The notes beneath the pieces are model-generated. The model saw only the letters and a program-made list of their open reading frames with translations, was not told the origin of the DNA and did not search any database. DNA of 64,000 nucleotides from Desulfovibrio sp. DV (GTDB lineage: Bacteria; Desulfobacterota; Desulfovibrionia; Desulfovibrionales; Desulfovibrionaceae). Of this stretch, positions 17,019 through 27,666 are shown piece by piece; the first letter of the stretch is position 1; each line of letters opens with the position of its first letter. Where the stretch lies: assembly GCF_001936595.1 (NCBI RefSeq), contig NZ_MLBG01000007.1, forward strand, positions 20,629 through 84,628, written 5' to 3'. The position numbers and the translations under genes were made by a program.

Positions 17019-17762
17019 ATGCTTGTCATCGGCACGCCGTGTTTCGGCGGCATGGTCACCGTGCCCTATATGCTGTCCATGCTGGCGCTCAAAGACGTGC
17101 TCAATCGGGCGAAAGTCCCCTTTCGTCTGCTCACCCCCTGCCACGAGAGCCTCATCACCCGGGCGCGAAACTCCATTGTAAGTGAGTTTTTACGCGACGA
17201 GCGGGCCACGCATCTGCTTTTTATCGACGCGGACATCGAATTCGACCCCCGCATGGTCACGCGGCTTTTGGGCGCGGACAAGGATGTTGTCTGCGGCGTC
17301 TATCCGGTCAAGGGACTCTCCGTGGAGCGGGTCATGGCCCAACCGGCCGGCACGCCGCCGGCCGTGGCCGAGGCGGCCAGCCTCGATTACGCGGTCAAGG
17401 TCAAGCCCGGCTGCAAGATGGACGAGCAGGGCTTTTTGGAAGTGGAATACGCCGCCACCGGCTTCATGCTGATCCGTCGGAACGTGTTTGCCCGCCTTGT
17501 GGACGCCTACCCGGCATTGCGCTACCGTTTTGCCTGCACCAACGAGGCCGCGGCCGAGAACTACGCTTTTTTCGATACGATGATTGATCCCGAGACGCGC
17601 GACTATCTGCCCGAGGATTACGCCTTTTGCAGGCGCTGGCGCGACATCGGCGGACAGGTGCACGTCAGTGTGCCGGGGCGATTTACGCACATTGGTGCGA
17701 AGGCCTATGCCGGGGATTTTGCGGCATTTCTGTCGCAGCACGGCGCGAAGCAAAACAGTTGA
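17019..17762 (+). CDS. GT-A type glycosyltransferase inserted between hyuA and hyuB
   Basis: A 247-residue protein with a nucleotide-sugar transferase layout: an N-terminal IGTPCFGGMVTVPYMLSM strand-helix, HESLITRARNSIVSEFL, and the acidic metal site LLFIDADIEFDPRMV (a DxD-like motif). Later segments include GVYPVKG and ATGFMLIRRNVF, and the C-terminal PEDYAFCRRWRDIGG resembles the catalytic acid region of such enzymes. No membrane helix is visible, so it is cytosolic or peripheral. ATG 17019 follows GAGAGGTG. It is in the same direction as hyuA (153 bases after) and hyuB (16 bases before), so it is likely in the same operon. A link to hydantoinase chemistry is not obvious. Confidence 0.75.
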   Translation: MLVIGTPCFGGMVTVPYMLSMLALKDVLNRAKVPFRLLTPCHESLITRARNSIVSEFLRDERATHLLFIDADIEFDPRMVTRLLGADKDVVCGVYPVKGLSVERVMAQPAGTPPAVAEAASLDYAVKVKPGCKMDEQGFLEVEYAATGFMLIRRNVFARLVDAYPALRYRFACTNEAAAENYAFFDTMIDPETRDYLPEDYAFCRRWRDIGGQVHVSVPGRFTHIGAKAYAGDFAAFLSQHGAKQNS

Positions 17763-17778
17763 CGGACGGCGCAGGTAC

Positions 17779-19344
17779 ATGAACATCACCCCCATCACCC
17801 TTGAGGTGTTTAAGAACAAGTTCGCTTCGGTGGCCGAGGAAATGGGCGTTGCCCTGACCCGGACCGCTTATTCGCCCAATATCAAAGAACGCCGCGATTT
17901 CTCCTGCGCCGTGTTCAATGCCGCCGGCGATATGGTGGCCCAGGCTGCCCACATACCGGTGCATCTCGGCTCCATGCCGCTGTCCGTGCGCGCCGCCATC
18001 GACGCCGTGGACATGGCCCCGGGCGATATGGTCATGCTCAATGATCCGTTTCAGGGCGGCACCCATCTGCCCGACATAACGCTGGTGGCCCCGGTCTATG
18101 CCGGCGGCAGCACACCGCTTTTTTACGTGGCCAGCCGCGCCCACCACGCCGACGTCGGTGGCATGGCCGCCGGCTCCATGCCGCTTTCCACTTCCATCTA
18201 CCAGGAAGGCCTTATCATACCGCCGGTCAAGGTGGTGGCCGGGGGCGAAATCGTCGCCGACGTCATGGGCCTTTTCCTGGCCAACGTGCGCACGCCGCAA
18301 GAACGGCAAGGCGATTTCTCGGCCCAGATCATGGCCAACCGCACCGGTGTTGCCCGTCTGGAAGCCCTGGTCGCGGCCCACGGTCCGGACGCGGTGACGG
18401 CCATGGCCGGGGCGCTGCTCGACTATGCCGAGCGGCTCATGGCCGCCGCCATAGCGGCCATACCCGACGGCATCTATACAGCCGAAGACAGCCTGGATGA
18501 CGACGGGGTCGGCGGCGGGGAAGTGGCCGTGCGCCTGACGCTTACCATCGAAGGCGGCGAGGCCGAGCTGGATTTCCGGGCCAGCGACCCCCAGTCCGGC
18601 GGTTGCATCAATGCCGTGCGGGCCATAGCCGTGTCGGCCGCGCTCTACGTTTTCCGCGCCCTGGCCGGCGAGGCCGTACCGGCCAATGCCGGCTGCCTGC
18701 GCCCGCTGACCATACGCACCAAACCGGGAACGGTGGTGCACGCGCTGTCGCCGGCCGCAGTGGCCGGCGGCAACGTGGAAACCTCCCAGCGCATCGTGGA
18801 CGTGATTTTGCGCGCCCTGGCTCCGGCCCTGCCCGGACGCATCCCCGCGGCCTCCCAGGGCACCATGAACAATCTGGCCATGGGCGGGGTCGATCCCCGG
18901 ACCGGCGCGGCCTTTACCTATTATGAAACCCTGGCCGGCGGGGCCGGGGCCGATGCTGCCGGCAACGGGCAATCGGCTGTCCATTCCCACATGACCAATA
19001 CGCTCAATACCCCGATTGAAGCCCTGGAATACGCCTATCCGCTGCGGGTGACGCGCTACGCCCTGCGGCACGGCTCTGGCGGGGCCGGGCGGCATGCAGG
19101 CGGCGAGGGCCTGGTGCGGGAAATCGAGGCCCTGGCCGTGATGGAGGCGACGGTGCTCTCGGATCGACGGTTGCGCGGGCCGTGGGGCCTGGACGGCGGC
19201 GGCGAGGGGGCGGCAGGCGTCAATGTAGTGACGCGCCGGACCGGCGAGATGGTCATGCCGGGCAAATTTCACGTGCGGCTGCGCCCGGGCGACCGGCTTC
19301 GCATCGAAACGCCGGGCGGCGGGGGCTTTGGCTGCGCATCCTGA
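17779..19344 (+). CDS. hyuB: Hydantoinase/oxoprolinase family protein, subunit B
   Basis: A 521-residue HyuB-type subunit: [23 protein letters not shown], the [15 protein letters not shown] block, [34 protein letters not shown], and the C-terminal glycine-rich sections. It is the partner of HyuA (14889-16865), and together they would form an ATP-dependent amidohydrolase or carboxylase. ATG 17779 has only a weak AGGT ribosome site, and the gene may be translated by coupling to the glycosyltransferase gene that ends 16 bases earlier. After the stop, 19345-19532 holds no gene. Confidence 0.92.
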   Translation: MNITPITLEVFKNKFASVAEEMGVALTRTAYSPNIKERRDFSCAVFNAAGDMVAQAAHIPVHLGSMPLSVRAAIDAVDMAPGDMVMLNDPFQGGTHLPDITLVAPVYAGGSTPLFYVASRAHHADVGGMAAGSMPLSTSIYQEGLIIPPVKVVAGGEIVADVMGLFLANVRTPQERQGDFSAQIMANRTGVARLEALVAAHGPDAVTAMAGALLDYAERLMAAAIAAIPDGIYTAEDSLDDDGVGGGEVAVRLTLTIEGGEAELDFRASDPQSGGCINAVRAIAVSAALYVFRALAGEAVPANAGCLRPLTIRTKPGTVVHALSPAAVAGGNVETSQRIVDVILRALAPALPGRIPAASQGTMNNLAMGGVDPRTGAAFTYYETLAGGAGADAAGNGQSAVHSHMTNTLNTPIEALEYAYPLRVTRYALRHGSGGAGRHAGGEGLVREIEALAVMEATVLSDRRLRGPWGLDGGGEGAAGVNVVTRRTGEMVMPGKFHVRLRPGDRLRIETPGGGGFGCAS

Positions 19345-19532
19345 TTGCCTTTTTCCCCGGAGTCACATAATGCGGGGCTTCGCGGCGCTCCGGGGGTCCC
19401 GGATTTTGGCGCTTTCCTTTTCCCGTGCCATCCTGTAGCATATCCCATTTCGTATCATAGTCCTGATTTACCCGACACGACCCACAATCCGCTGCGCCCA
19501 CGAGGGCTTCGGCGAACATCTTGGAGGAAGCC

Positions 19533-20855
19533 TTGGAATATACCGTCACTCAGATTTCCCCTGTCAAAACGCAGGTTAACGTGAGCGTTCCGGCCGAAGA
19601 AGCCACCGCCGCCCTGTCCACCGCCGTAGCGCTTTTTCGCTCCAAGGCCGACATAAAGGGCTTTCGCAAAGGCAAAGTGCCGTCGAGCGTCATTGAACAG
19701 CGTTTCAAGAAGGAAGTCGTCGGCGAAGCCACCACCGACCTGATCAACGTCCACATCAACGACATCATGGGCGAACTCAAGCTCTCCCCGTTGTCGGGCC
19801 TGGACGTGAGCGAGGCCGCCCTGGCCAAGGGCGAACCGCTGGAATACACCTTCAGCTTCGAGCACGCCCCGGCCTTTGACCTGCCCGAATACAAGGGCCA
19901 GGCCATCGAGGAAGAGGATGTCGTGGTCTCGGAAGCCGACATCGAGTCCGTCATCGAGCGCGTGCGCAAGAATCTGGCCGAAGTCGCGCCCATAAGCGAC
20001 AACCGCACCCCGGCCGACGGCGACGTGGTTTCCGTCACCTTCGAGGCCTTTGAAAACGGCCAGGCCATTCCCGGCGTACGGGCCGAGAATTTCGAGATGA
20101 CCCTTGGCGAGGGCCAGTCCCTGGCCGACTTCGAAGCCCTGGTCAAGACCGTGCCCGCCGGCTCCGAAGGCGAGGGCGAGATCACCTTCCCGGCCGATTT
20201 CATCAATACCGATCTGGCCGGCCGTACCGTGACCATGAAGATCGCCGTCCATGTCATCAAGGTCCGCACCCTGCCGCCGGTCGACGACGAGCTGGCCAAG
20301 AAGGCCGGCAACTTCGAAGACCTGGACAAGATGCGCGAAGCCATTACCATGTCCTACAAGAAATCGCGCGAAGACCTGCACCGCTCGTCGGCCCAGAAAA
20401 AGCTGATCGACAAGTTGCTGGCCGCTGTTGATTTCCCGCTGCCGCCGGCTACCGTCGAGCAGCAGCTTGGCCAGATGGTCCAGGAGTTCGTCACCCAGTT
20501 GGAGCGCCGGGGCAAGAGCCTGGAGTCCACGGGCAAGTCCCTGGCCGATATCGAAGTCGAGATGAAGCCCCGGGCCGAGGAACTGGTCAAGACCCAGATT
20601 TTCCTCGCCGCCGTGGCCCTCAAGGAAGAACTTGCCGTCACCCCCCAGGAGATGGATGCGTTTTTCTACCGCCTCTCGACCCAGGTCGGACAGGACGTCG
20701 TGTTGCTCAAGCGCTACTACGAGGACAACGGCATGATGATCATGGTGCGCGACAAACTGCTGTGCGACAAGGCAGCCGATTTGATCTACGCCAGCGCCAT
20801 GGTGACCAAGGTGGCCCCGGTCGAGTCGGCCGACGCTGCCGAGGGAACGGCCTAG
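19533..20855 (+). CDS. tig: Trigger factor (ribosome-associated chaperone and prolyl isomerase)
   Basis: A 440-residue trigger factor. The N-terminal ribosome-binding domain has the signature GFRKGKVP (about residues 44-51). The FKBP-like isomerase domain follows (about 150-235, with GDVVSVTFEAFENGQAIPG), then the long helical C-terminal chaperone domain. I place the start at TTG 19533: GGAGGA lies 5 bases before it, and the protein then begins (M)EYTVTQISPVK like family members. The earlier in-frame TTG at 19521 is part of that ribosome site. It heads the block tig-clpP-clpX-lon, the common bacterial order, so it works with the degradation genes downstream. Confidence 0.95.
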   Translation: MEYTVTQISPVKTQVNVSVPAEEATAALSTAVALFRSKADIKGFRKGKVPSSVIEQRFKKEVVGEATTDLINVHINDIMGELKLSPLSGLDVSEAALAKGEPLEYTFSFEHAPAFDLPEYKGQAIEEEDVVVSEADIESVIERVRKNLAEVAPISDNRTPADGDVVSVTFEAFENGQAIPGVRAENFEMTLGEGQSLADFEALVKTVPAGSEGEGEITFPADFINTDLAGRTVTMKIAVHVIKVRTLPPVDDELAKKAGNFEDLDKMREAITMSYKKSREDLHRSSAQKKLIDKLLAAVDFPLPPATVEQQLGQMVQEFVTQLERRGKSLESTGKSLADIEVEMKPRAEELVKTQIFLAAVALKEELAVTPQEMDAFFYRLSTQVGQDVVLLKRYYEDNGMMIMVRDKLLCDKAADLIYASAMVTKVAPVESADAAEGTA

Positions 20856-20893
20856 ACATCGAGGCCTGTTTCTTGCATTTAAAATGAAACCCG

Positions 20894-20927
20894 GACGAAG
20901 CAGCCCCGTCACACCGGCTGCTTCGTC
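20894..20927 (+). promoter_or_regulatory. Perfect 12-base hairpin between tig and clpP
   Basis: Arms GACGAAGCAGCC (20894-20905) and GGCTGCTTCGTC (20916-20927) around a 10-base loop. No T run follows, so it is a leader structure, processing site or partial terminator in the tig-clpP gap of 161 bases. Confidence 0.5.
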
Positions 20928-21016
20928 TGCCAAACAAAGCCGGGCGGTCGTGGCGGTCGCGGTTTGCGGACAAAACCGTCGCAAGCCGTCGCCCCCGGCA
21001 TACCAAAGGGAACGTG

Positions 21017-21631
21017 ATGGCCACCATCCCCATAGTCATCGAAACGACCGGTCGCACCGAACGTGCCTATGACATTTATTCGCGGCTGCTTCGGGACCGC
21101 ATCATCCTGCTTGGCGACGCTGTCGACGACCACATTGCCAACCTGATCTGCGCCCAGCTGCTCTTTCTCGAATCCGAGGATCCCGAGAAGGAAATTTTCA
21201 TGTACATCAATTCCCCGGGCGGCGTTGTCTCGTCGGGGCTGGCCATCTACGACACCATGCGCTACGTGCTGCCGCCGGTTTCCACCCTGTGCCTGGGACA
21301 GGCCGCCAGCATGGGAGCCCTGCTCCTTTGCGCCGGGGCCACGGGAATGCGCTACGCCCTGCCGCACAGCCGCATCATGATCCACCAGCCCTCTGGCGGA
21401 TACCAGGGACAGGCCACGGATATCGAGATCCATGCCAAGGAAACCAGGCGCACCCGTGACACCTTAAACGAGATCATGGCCCACCATACCGGCCAGGATA
21501 TCGAGAAAATCAGGGTGGACACCGAGCGCGACAATTTCATGAGCGCCGAGGAAGCCGTGGCGTACGGCCTTATCGACAAGGTGTTGACCACCAGGGAACC
21601 GCTTGGAAAAAAGGAACCCGAACAGGCCTAG
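21017..21631 (+). CDS. clpP: ATP-dependent Clp protease proteolytic subunit
   Basis: A 204-residue serine protease that forms the ClpP double ring and degrades proteins delivered by ClpX. The catalytic triad is visible: Ser in [11 protein letters not shown], His in [10 protein letters not shown], and Asp in [11 protein letters not shown]. The N-terminus lacks a long propeptide. ATG 21017 is chosen over the GTG directly before it, because AAGGG lies 6 bases upstream. clpX follows 54 bases after the stop. Confidence 0.97.
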   Translation: MATIPIVIETTGRTERAYDIYSRLLRDRIILLGDAVDDHIANLICAQLLFLESEDPEKEIFMYINSPGGVVSSGLAIYDTMRYVLPPVSTLCLGQAASMGALLLCAGATGMRYALPHSRIMIHQPSGGYQGQATDIEIHAKETRRTRDTLNEIMAHHTGQDIEKIRVDTERDNFMSAEEAVAYGLIDKVLTTREPLGKKEPEQA

Positions 21632-21685
21632 GACTGGTTGGCGGTTAAAATGGCCCGGAATGCCGGGCAGGGTGGGTTTTCCCGT

Positions 21686-22939
<1,254 letters not shown>

Positions 22940-22958
22940 CACCCCTGTCTCCTCTCGT

Positions 22959-22986
22959 TTGACAACGGGTTATCCGGCCTTACCTC
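22959..22986 (+). promoter_or_regulatory. Possible promoter of lon
   Basis: TTGACA at 22959-22964, 16 bases, then TACCTC at 22981-22986, in the 133-base clpX-lon gap. The -10 is weak. No CIRCE element is visible. Confidence 0.3.
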
Positions 22987-23006
22987 ACTTTCTGCCGCCT
23001 TGCCGC

Positions 23007-23029
23007 CGGATCGGGTGACACCCGGTCCG
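23007..23029 (+). promoter_or_regulatory. Hairpin in the lon leader
   Basis: A 10-base stem with one G-U type mismatch (23007-23016 with 23020-23029) and a GAC loop, about 43 bases before the lon start. It could affect lon mRNA translation or stability; no motif identifies it. Confidence 0.35.
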
Positions 23030-23072
23030 ACGGTGGCGCGAGCCGAAATAAACCCCGTGAGCGGGAGGTTGC

Positions 23073-25532
23073 ATGACTGGATTTACCTTCGATAACAACC
23101 GGTTCGCCGCCGAGACCATACGTCTGCCCATGATGAGCCTGCGGGAAGTCGTGATGTTTCCGCGTTCCATAGCCCCCCTTTTCGTCGGCCGCGAGGCTTC
23201 GATCAAAGCCATCGAACAGGCCGTCGCCGCCCATGACAAGAAAATTTTTCTGGTCGCCCAGCGTTCGCCGGAAACCGAAAAGCCCACCTCCGAAGACCTC
23301 TTCGAGATGGGCACGGTGAGCAAGATTCTGCAGATGCTGCGCCTGCCCGACGGCACCATCAAGGTGCTTTTCGAGGGCCTGTACCGGGCCGAGTGGGAAT
23401 CCGAGACCATGACCATGGGCGAGGACGCCAATTATCCCATGGTCACGGTGCGCCGGGTGCCGGAAGAGGAGACCCATGGTCCCGAATCCGATGCGCTGAT
23501 CCGGGCCACCCAGGAGTCGCTCGAGCACTACGGCCGCATCAACAAGAAGCTGGCCCCGGAAACCATTCTGGCCATCAATTCCATCACCTCCCCGGGCCGT
23601 CTGGCCGATGCGGTGATGCCGCACCTCAAGGTGGACTACATCAAGAAGCAGGGCGTGCTCGAAGAGCTCGAACCCATGCGCCGCCTGGAAGAGACCTATG
23701 CCTTTCTCCAGGGCGAAATCGAAATATCCTCCATCGAAAAGCGGATCAAAAACCGCGTCAAGCAGCAGATGGAGAAGAACCAGAAAGAGTACTATTTAAA
23801 CGAACAGATAAAGGCCATCAACAAAGAGATGGGCCGCGAGGACGATCCTGCTGCCGAGGCCGTTGAATTCGAAAAGCGCCTCGAAGAAAAGAACATGCCT
23901 GAGGAGGCGCGGGAAAAGACCCTGCGCGAGATTAAAAAGCTGCGCCAGATCCCGCCGTCTTCGGCCGAATACACGGTTGTGCGCAACTACGTGGAATGGA
24001 TTCTGGATCTGCCCTGGCAGGTCTACCAGGACACCGATCTCGACATCCTGGCGGCCGAGGCCATCCTCAACACCGACCACTATGGCCTGGACAAGCCCAA
24101 GGAACGTATCCTTGAGTTTCTGGCCGTGCAAAAGCTCGTGGACCGCATCAAGGGACCCATCCTGTGTCTGGTCGGCCCTCCGGGCGTCGGCAAGACGTCT
24201 CTGGCCAAGTCCATTGCCCGGGCCATGGGCCGGGAATTCGTCCGCCTGTCCCTTGGCGGCGTGCGCGACGAGGCCGAGATTCGCGGCCACAGGCGCACCT
24301 ATGTCGGGGCGCTGCCGGGCAAGATCATCCAGTCGCTCAAACGCGTGAAGTTCAACAACCCGGTCTTTTGCCTGGACGAAGTGGACAAGATGAGCACGGA
24401 TTTCAGGGGCGATCCCTCTTCGGCCCTGCTCGAAGTGCTCGATCCCGAACAGAACTACGCCTACAACGACCATTATCTCGATCTGGACTACGACCTGTCC
24501 AAGATCTTTTTCATCACCACGGCCAACTCCCTGCACTCGATCCCGCTGCCCCTGCAGGACCGCATGGAGATCATCCGCATTCCGGGCTATCTCGAAACCG
24601 AGAAGGCGCAGATCGGCAGCCGTTTTCTGTTGCCCAAAAACATCGAACAGCACGGCCTGTCCGGGGACAACATCACCCTGACCGACGACGCCCTGGTGAC
24701 CATCATCCGCCGCTATACCCGCGAGGCCGGCGTGCGCAATCTTGAACGCGAGATCGCCAGTGTCTGCCGCAAGGTGGCCCGAAAGCTGGTCGAGGGCAAG
24801 GAATCGGAAGGGGGCTTTGAGATCAGCTCGGCCAACCTCGAATCCTACCTCGGCGTGCCCAAGCATCGCCACGGCGAGATGGAGCCTTCGCCCAAGGTCG
24901 GGTTGTGCACCGGCATGGCCTACACCGAGGTCGGCGGCGAACTGCTCATGGTCGAAGCGGCCATCATGCCCGGCACGGGCAAGGTGGAGATCACCGGCAA
25001 GCTTGGCGACGTCATGCAGGAGTCGGCCCGGGCGGCGCTGTCCTACCTGCGCTCGCGCTCGGGGCTGTATGGCCTCAAGTCGGATTTCCATAAGGAAATC
25101 GACATGCACATCCACGTGCCCGAGGGCGCCATTCCCAAAGACGGCCCGTCGGCCGGCATTACCCTGGCCACCACGGTCATTTCGGCCCTGCTCAACATTC
25201 CGGTGCGAAACGACATCGCCATGACCGGCGAGATCACCCTGCGCGGCCGGGTGCTGCCCATCGGCGGCCTTCGCGAGAAGCTTCTGGCCGCCCACCGGGG
25301 CCTTATCCGTACGGTGCTCATCCCGTCCGAGAACGAAAAAGACCTGAAAGACGTGCCCGAGCCGATCCTCAAGGACATGGAGATCATCAAGGTCGAGAGC
25401 ATGGACGAGGTGCTCTCCAACGCCCTGGTGTGCGAGGGGCAGGCCCGCCTTTTTTGCGGCCGCGACGAAAACGCCGCGCCCCTGTCCGAATCGCTGCTCA
25501 AGGAAGAATACCGCCTGGAGCATCGCCACTAG
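23073..25532 (+). CDS. lon: ATP-dependent Lon protease
   Basis: An 819-residue Lon protease that degrades misfolded and regulatory proteins. The N-terminal LON substrate domain starts at [11 protein letters not shown], followed by a coiled-coil region (about 190-290). The AAA+ module has Walker [14 protein letters not shown] and Walker [11 protein letters not shown]. The proteolytic domain holds the Ser-Lys dyad, with Ser in [14 protein letters not shown] and Lys in [16 protein letters not shown] 23073 follows GGGAGG. It closes the tig-clpP-clpX-lon block and ends with a strong terminator. The C-terminal 30 residues after the protease fold are variable. Confidence 0.97.
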   Translation: MTGFTFDNNRFAAETIRLPMMSLREVVMFPRSIAPLFVGREASIKAIEQAVAAHDKKIFLVAQRSPETEKPTSEDLFEMGTVSKILQMLRLPDGTIKVLFEGLYRAEWESETMTMGEDANYPMVTVRRVPEEETHGPESDALIRATQESLEHYGRINKKLAPETILAINSITSPGRLADAVMPHLKVDYIKKQGVLEELEPMRRLEETYAFLQGEIEISSIEKRIKNRVKQQMEKNQKEYYLNEQIKAINKEMGREDDPAAEAVEFEKRLEEKNMPEEAREKTLREIKKLRQIPPSSAEYTVVRNYVEWILDLPWQVYQDTDLDILAAEAILNTDHYGLDKPKERILEFLAVQKLVDRIKGPILCLVGPPGVGKTSLAKSIARAMGREFVRLSLGGVRDEAEIRGHRRTYVGALPGKIIQSLKRVKFNNPVFCLDEVDKMSTDFRGDPSSALLEVLDPEQNYAYNDHYLDLDYDLSKIFFITTANSLHSIPLPLQDRMEIIRIPGYLETEKAQIGSRFLLPKNIEQHGLSGDNITLTDDALVTIIRRYTREAGVRNLEREIASVCRKVARKLVEGKESEGGFEISSANLESYLGVPKHRHGEMEPSPKVGLCTGMAYTEVGGELLMVEAAIMPGTGKVEITGKLGDVMQESARAALSYLRSRSGLYGLKSDFHKEIDMHIHVPEGAIPKDGPSAGITLATTVISALLNIPVRNDIAMTGEITLRGRVLPIGGLREKLLAAHRGLIRTVLIPSENEKDLKDVPEPILKDMEIIKVESMDEVLSNALVCEGQARLFCGRDENAAPLSESLLKEEYRLEHRH

Positions 25533-25582
25533 GCCGACTCCGGGGCTGGCCGCAACACTGCGGCATCCAAAAGCTATCCACT

Positions 25583-25614
25583 GCCGGGACGGTTCGCCGT
25601 CCCGGCTTTTTTTT
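25583..25614 (+). terminator. Rho-independent terminator of lon
   Basis: A perfect 10-base GC-rich stem (25583-25592 with 25597-25606), TTCG tetraloop, then eight T residues. Confidence 0.95.
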
Positions 25615-25638
25615 ATGGACCAAGGCAGGGGGGCAGAG

Positions 25639-25938
25639 TCAGGCCGGGAAAACCGGGACGCAACAGGCGTCAATTCTGTGGCGAAAGGCCGGTGAGACGG
25701 CGTTGTAGTCCACAACATCAACGAGAAAGGGCAGGTCGGAGGCGGCAAAGGCGTCGCGCAGGGCCTCCAGGCGGGAAAGCGGCAGCGGGGCGGCGGCACA
25801 CAGGGCCACATCGAGGTCGGAGAAGGGGCGGGCCGTGCCCCGGACCCGCGAACCATAGGCCAAAGCGCCCACTCCCGGCAGGTGTTCGGCCAGAATGCGC
25901 CGGACTTCGGCCAGATGTCCGGGGTCAAGGTCAATCAT
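25639..25938 (-). CDS. mntA: MntA-type nucleotidyltransferase antitoxin
   Basis: A 99-residue minimal nucleotidyltransferase with the signature GSRVRG followed by SDLD (the GS-x10-DxD metal site). In HepT-MntA systems this protein neutralises the HepT toxin by adding AMP to a tyrosine. The start at 25938 overlaps the end of the hepT-type gene by 8 bases, so the two are translationally coupled. Some annotators would place a much earlier start in this frame; the conserved domain and the gene overlap argue for 25938. Confidence 0.85.
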   Translation of the reverse strand: MIDLDPGHLAEVRRILAEHLPGVGALAYGSRVRGTARPFSDLDVALCAAAPLPLSRLEALRDAFAASDLPFLVDVVDYNAVSPAFRHRIDACCVPVFPA

Positions 25939-26350
25939 TGCGCTCGGCCAGCCGGGCCAGCAGGGTGCGGGCGTGGGGCAGGAACTGCCGGGCCACGGCG
26001 TACACGTCCAGAGCTGTGGCTCCATCATAGGTGTGGGAGGTCTGATTTCGGGCCTCGCCAAAGGAAAACCAGGGCAGGGGATCGTCCAGGAGTCCGTACC
26101 GGGCGGCCTGTCGAAACAGGTCCTTGCGGGACCTGGGAAAATCCGCTGCGTCAGGCGCGGCGTTTTCCCGAAGCCATCGTTGGAGATATTTCCAGCTCTG
26201 CTCGTAAGCGACTTCGAAATGTTGAATAATTCCTGCCTGAACGGTGTCTCGCAAGGCCTCGTCGATGGCATCGAGGCCGCTTGCTGTGGCGTCGAGGGAC
26301 CGGGCCAGGGCATCAATGGCCTTGGCCAGGCTTGTCAGGTCGAGGGCCAC
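25931..26350 (-). CDS. hepT: HepT-type HEPN toxin, RNase
   Basis: A 139-residue HEPN protein carrying the R-x4-H-x-Y motif (RNQTSHTY, about residues 98-105), the RNase centre of HepT toxins, with the tyrosine that MntA modifies. It starts with GTG at 26350, preceded by a near-perfect AAGGAGG. It is upstream of and overlaps the MntA-type gene, the standard order for this type of toxin-antitoxin pair. Which RNA it cuts is not shown. The pair lies just after the lon terminator, on the opposite strand. Confidence 0.85.
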   Translation of the reverse strand: MALDLTSLAKAIDALARSLDATASGLDAIDEALRDTVQAGIIQHFEVAYEQSWKYLQRWLRENAAPDAADFPRSRKDLFRQAARYGLLDDPLPWFSFGEARNQTSHTYDGATALDVYAVARQFLPHARTLLARLAERND

Positions 26351-26417
26351 GGAAACCTCCTTGGCGGCGAAGAGTCACCGTATCCTGTCACGGCGTAAAC
26401 ACCTTTTGCCCACGCTA

Positions 26418-27602
26418 TCAGTCGCCCGGCAATTCCAGCGGGGCGTCGCTGTCCCCGTGTCCTTCGGGAGAGCGGCCCTGGGACTTGTCGTGCTCGGCCA
26501 GTTTCTGGCAGCGCAGGTTGCGCAGCCGCTCGCCCGAGATCGGCCCGCGCTGGCGCTGGCGGCCGGGCAGATGCACCGAGAGCATGACCTTGAGGTCGCG
26601 CTTGGCCAGGGGAAAGATGTCATGGCCGCTGTCGGCCTGGACCAACGCGAAAAGCGGTTCCACCATCTCATGCTTGTGCAGCCAGCTGAGCATGTCCACC
26701 CGGGTGCCGGCCCGCAGTTCCTGGTAGCGCGCCGCCTTCATGTGCAGCTTGGCCGCCGCCACCCCGGCCTCGCGCACGCGGTTGGGAAGCTTGAGCCGGC
26801 GGCCGACTTCCTCGGCAATGGCCACACCCCGGTCGTCATGGCCGTGATGGCGCGGCCATTCGCACTGGGGCGTGGTGATCTTGCCCAGATCGTGGCAAAC
26901 GGCCATCCAGCCGGCCAGCGGTTCTCCGGCCAGCTTGTCCACCACCTTGAGCATGTGGGCAAAAATGCTGCCGTCATGGAATTCGGGCGGCCCGGCCGGA
27001 ATGTGGCGGGCGGCCTCGAGTTCGGGCAGCCAGGGCAGCAGACAGCCGGTTTCGGCCAGAAGCGAGAAAAATCGCGACGGCATGGGCGCATCCAGGGCCT
27101 TGCGCACTTCCTGGGCCACCCGCTCGGCAAAAACATCGGACAGCGCGCCGCAGGCCGCAACCGCCCGCATCTGGGCAATAAGCTCGGGATGGGGCGAGAA
27201 ATCCGGCAACGAGGCGGCAAACCGGGCCGCCCGGTAGACCCGCAGCGGATCGTCGAACATCGACATCTCGCCGCACGGGCGCAGCAGCCGGTCGCGCAGA
27301 TCGGCCAGGGCCAGGGGATGGAAATGCAGCCGCCCGGCAATGTGCCGGGAATCGCCCATGGCCATGGCGTTTATGGTGAGGTCTCTGGCCAGCAGATCCT
27401 CGTTGATGTCATCCCCACGCGGCCAGGCATACTGGGCGCTGCCCAGCATGAAAACCGGAAAGGTCTTGCCGACTTGCCGTGCCCTTCGATACCGTCGGAC
27501 AAACGCCTCGGGCGTTGCGTCGACAATGAGGTAATCCTGGTCCACAACCGGTCGGCCGAGAAGAATATCGCGGACCGCGCCGCCTACGAGATACCGTTTC
27601 AT
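26418..27602 (-). CDS. cca: CCA tRNA nucleotidyltransferase with HD domain
   Basis: A 394-residue CCA-adding enzyme (class II nucleotidyltransferase) that repairs or adds the CCA end of tRNA. It shows the N-terminal GGAVRDILLG, the catalytic acidic pair in VDQDYLIVD, RDLTINAMA, RVYRAARFAASL, and an HD-type domain (AVCHDLGKI). The C-terminal region is long and somewhat variable, ending in a polar, glycine-rich tail. The ATG at 27602 has GGAG 7 bases upstream. It is divergent from birA, with only about 64 bases between the start codons. Confidence 0.93.
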   Translation of the reverse strand: MKRYLVGGAVRDILLGRPVVDQDYLIVDATPEAFVRRYRRARQVGKTFPVFMLGSAQYAWPRGDDINEDLLARDLTINAMAMGDSRHIAGRLHFHPLALADLRDRLLRPCGEMSMFDDPLRVYRAARFAASLPDFSPHPELIAQMRAVAACGALSDVFAERVAQEVRKALDAPMPSRFFSLLAETGCLLPWLPELEAARHIPAGPPEFHDGSIFAHMLKVVDKLAGEPLAGWMAVCHDLGKITTPQCEWPRHHGHDDRGVAIAEEVGRRLKLPNRVREAGVAAAKLHMKAARYQELRAGTRVDMLSWLHKHEMVEPLFALVQADSGHDIFPLAKRDLKVMLSVHLPGRQRQRGPISGERLRNLRCQKLAEHDKSQGRSPEGHGDSDAPLELPGD

Positions 27603-27666
27603 GCTTAACTCCGGGGCGGACATTGGCCCAAAACCCTTGAAAAATCCAGGGGCACAGACAAAGGGA

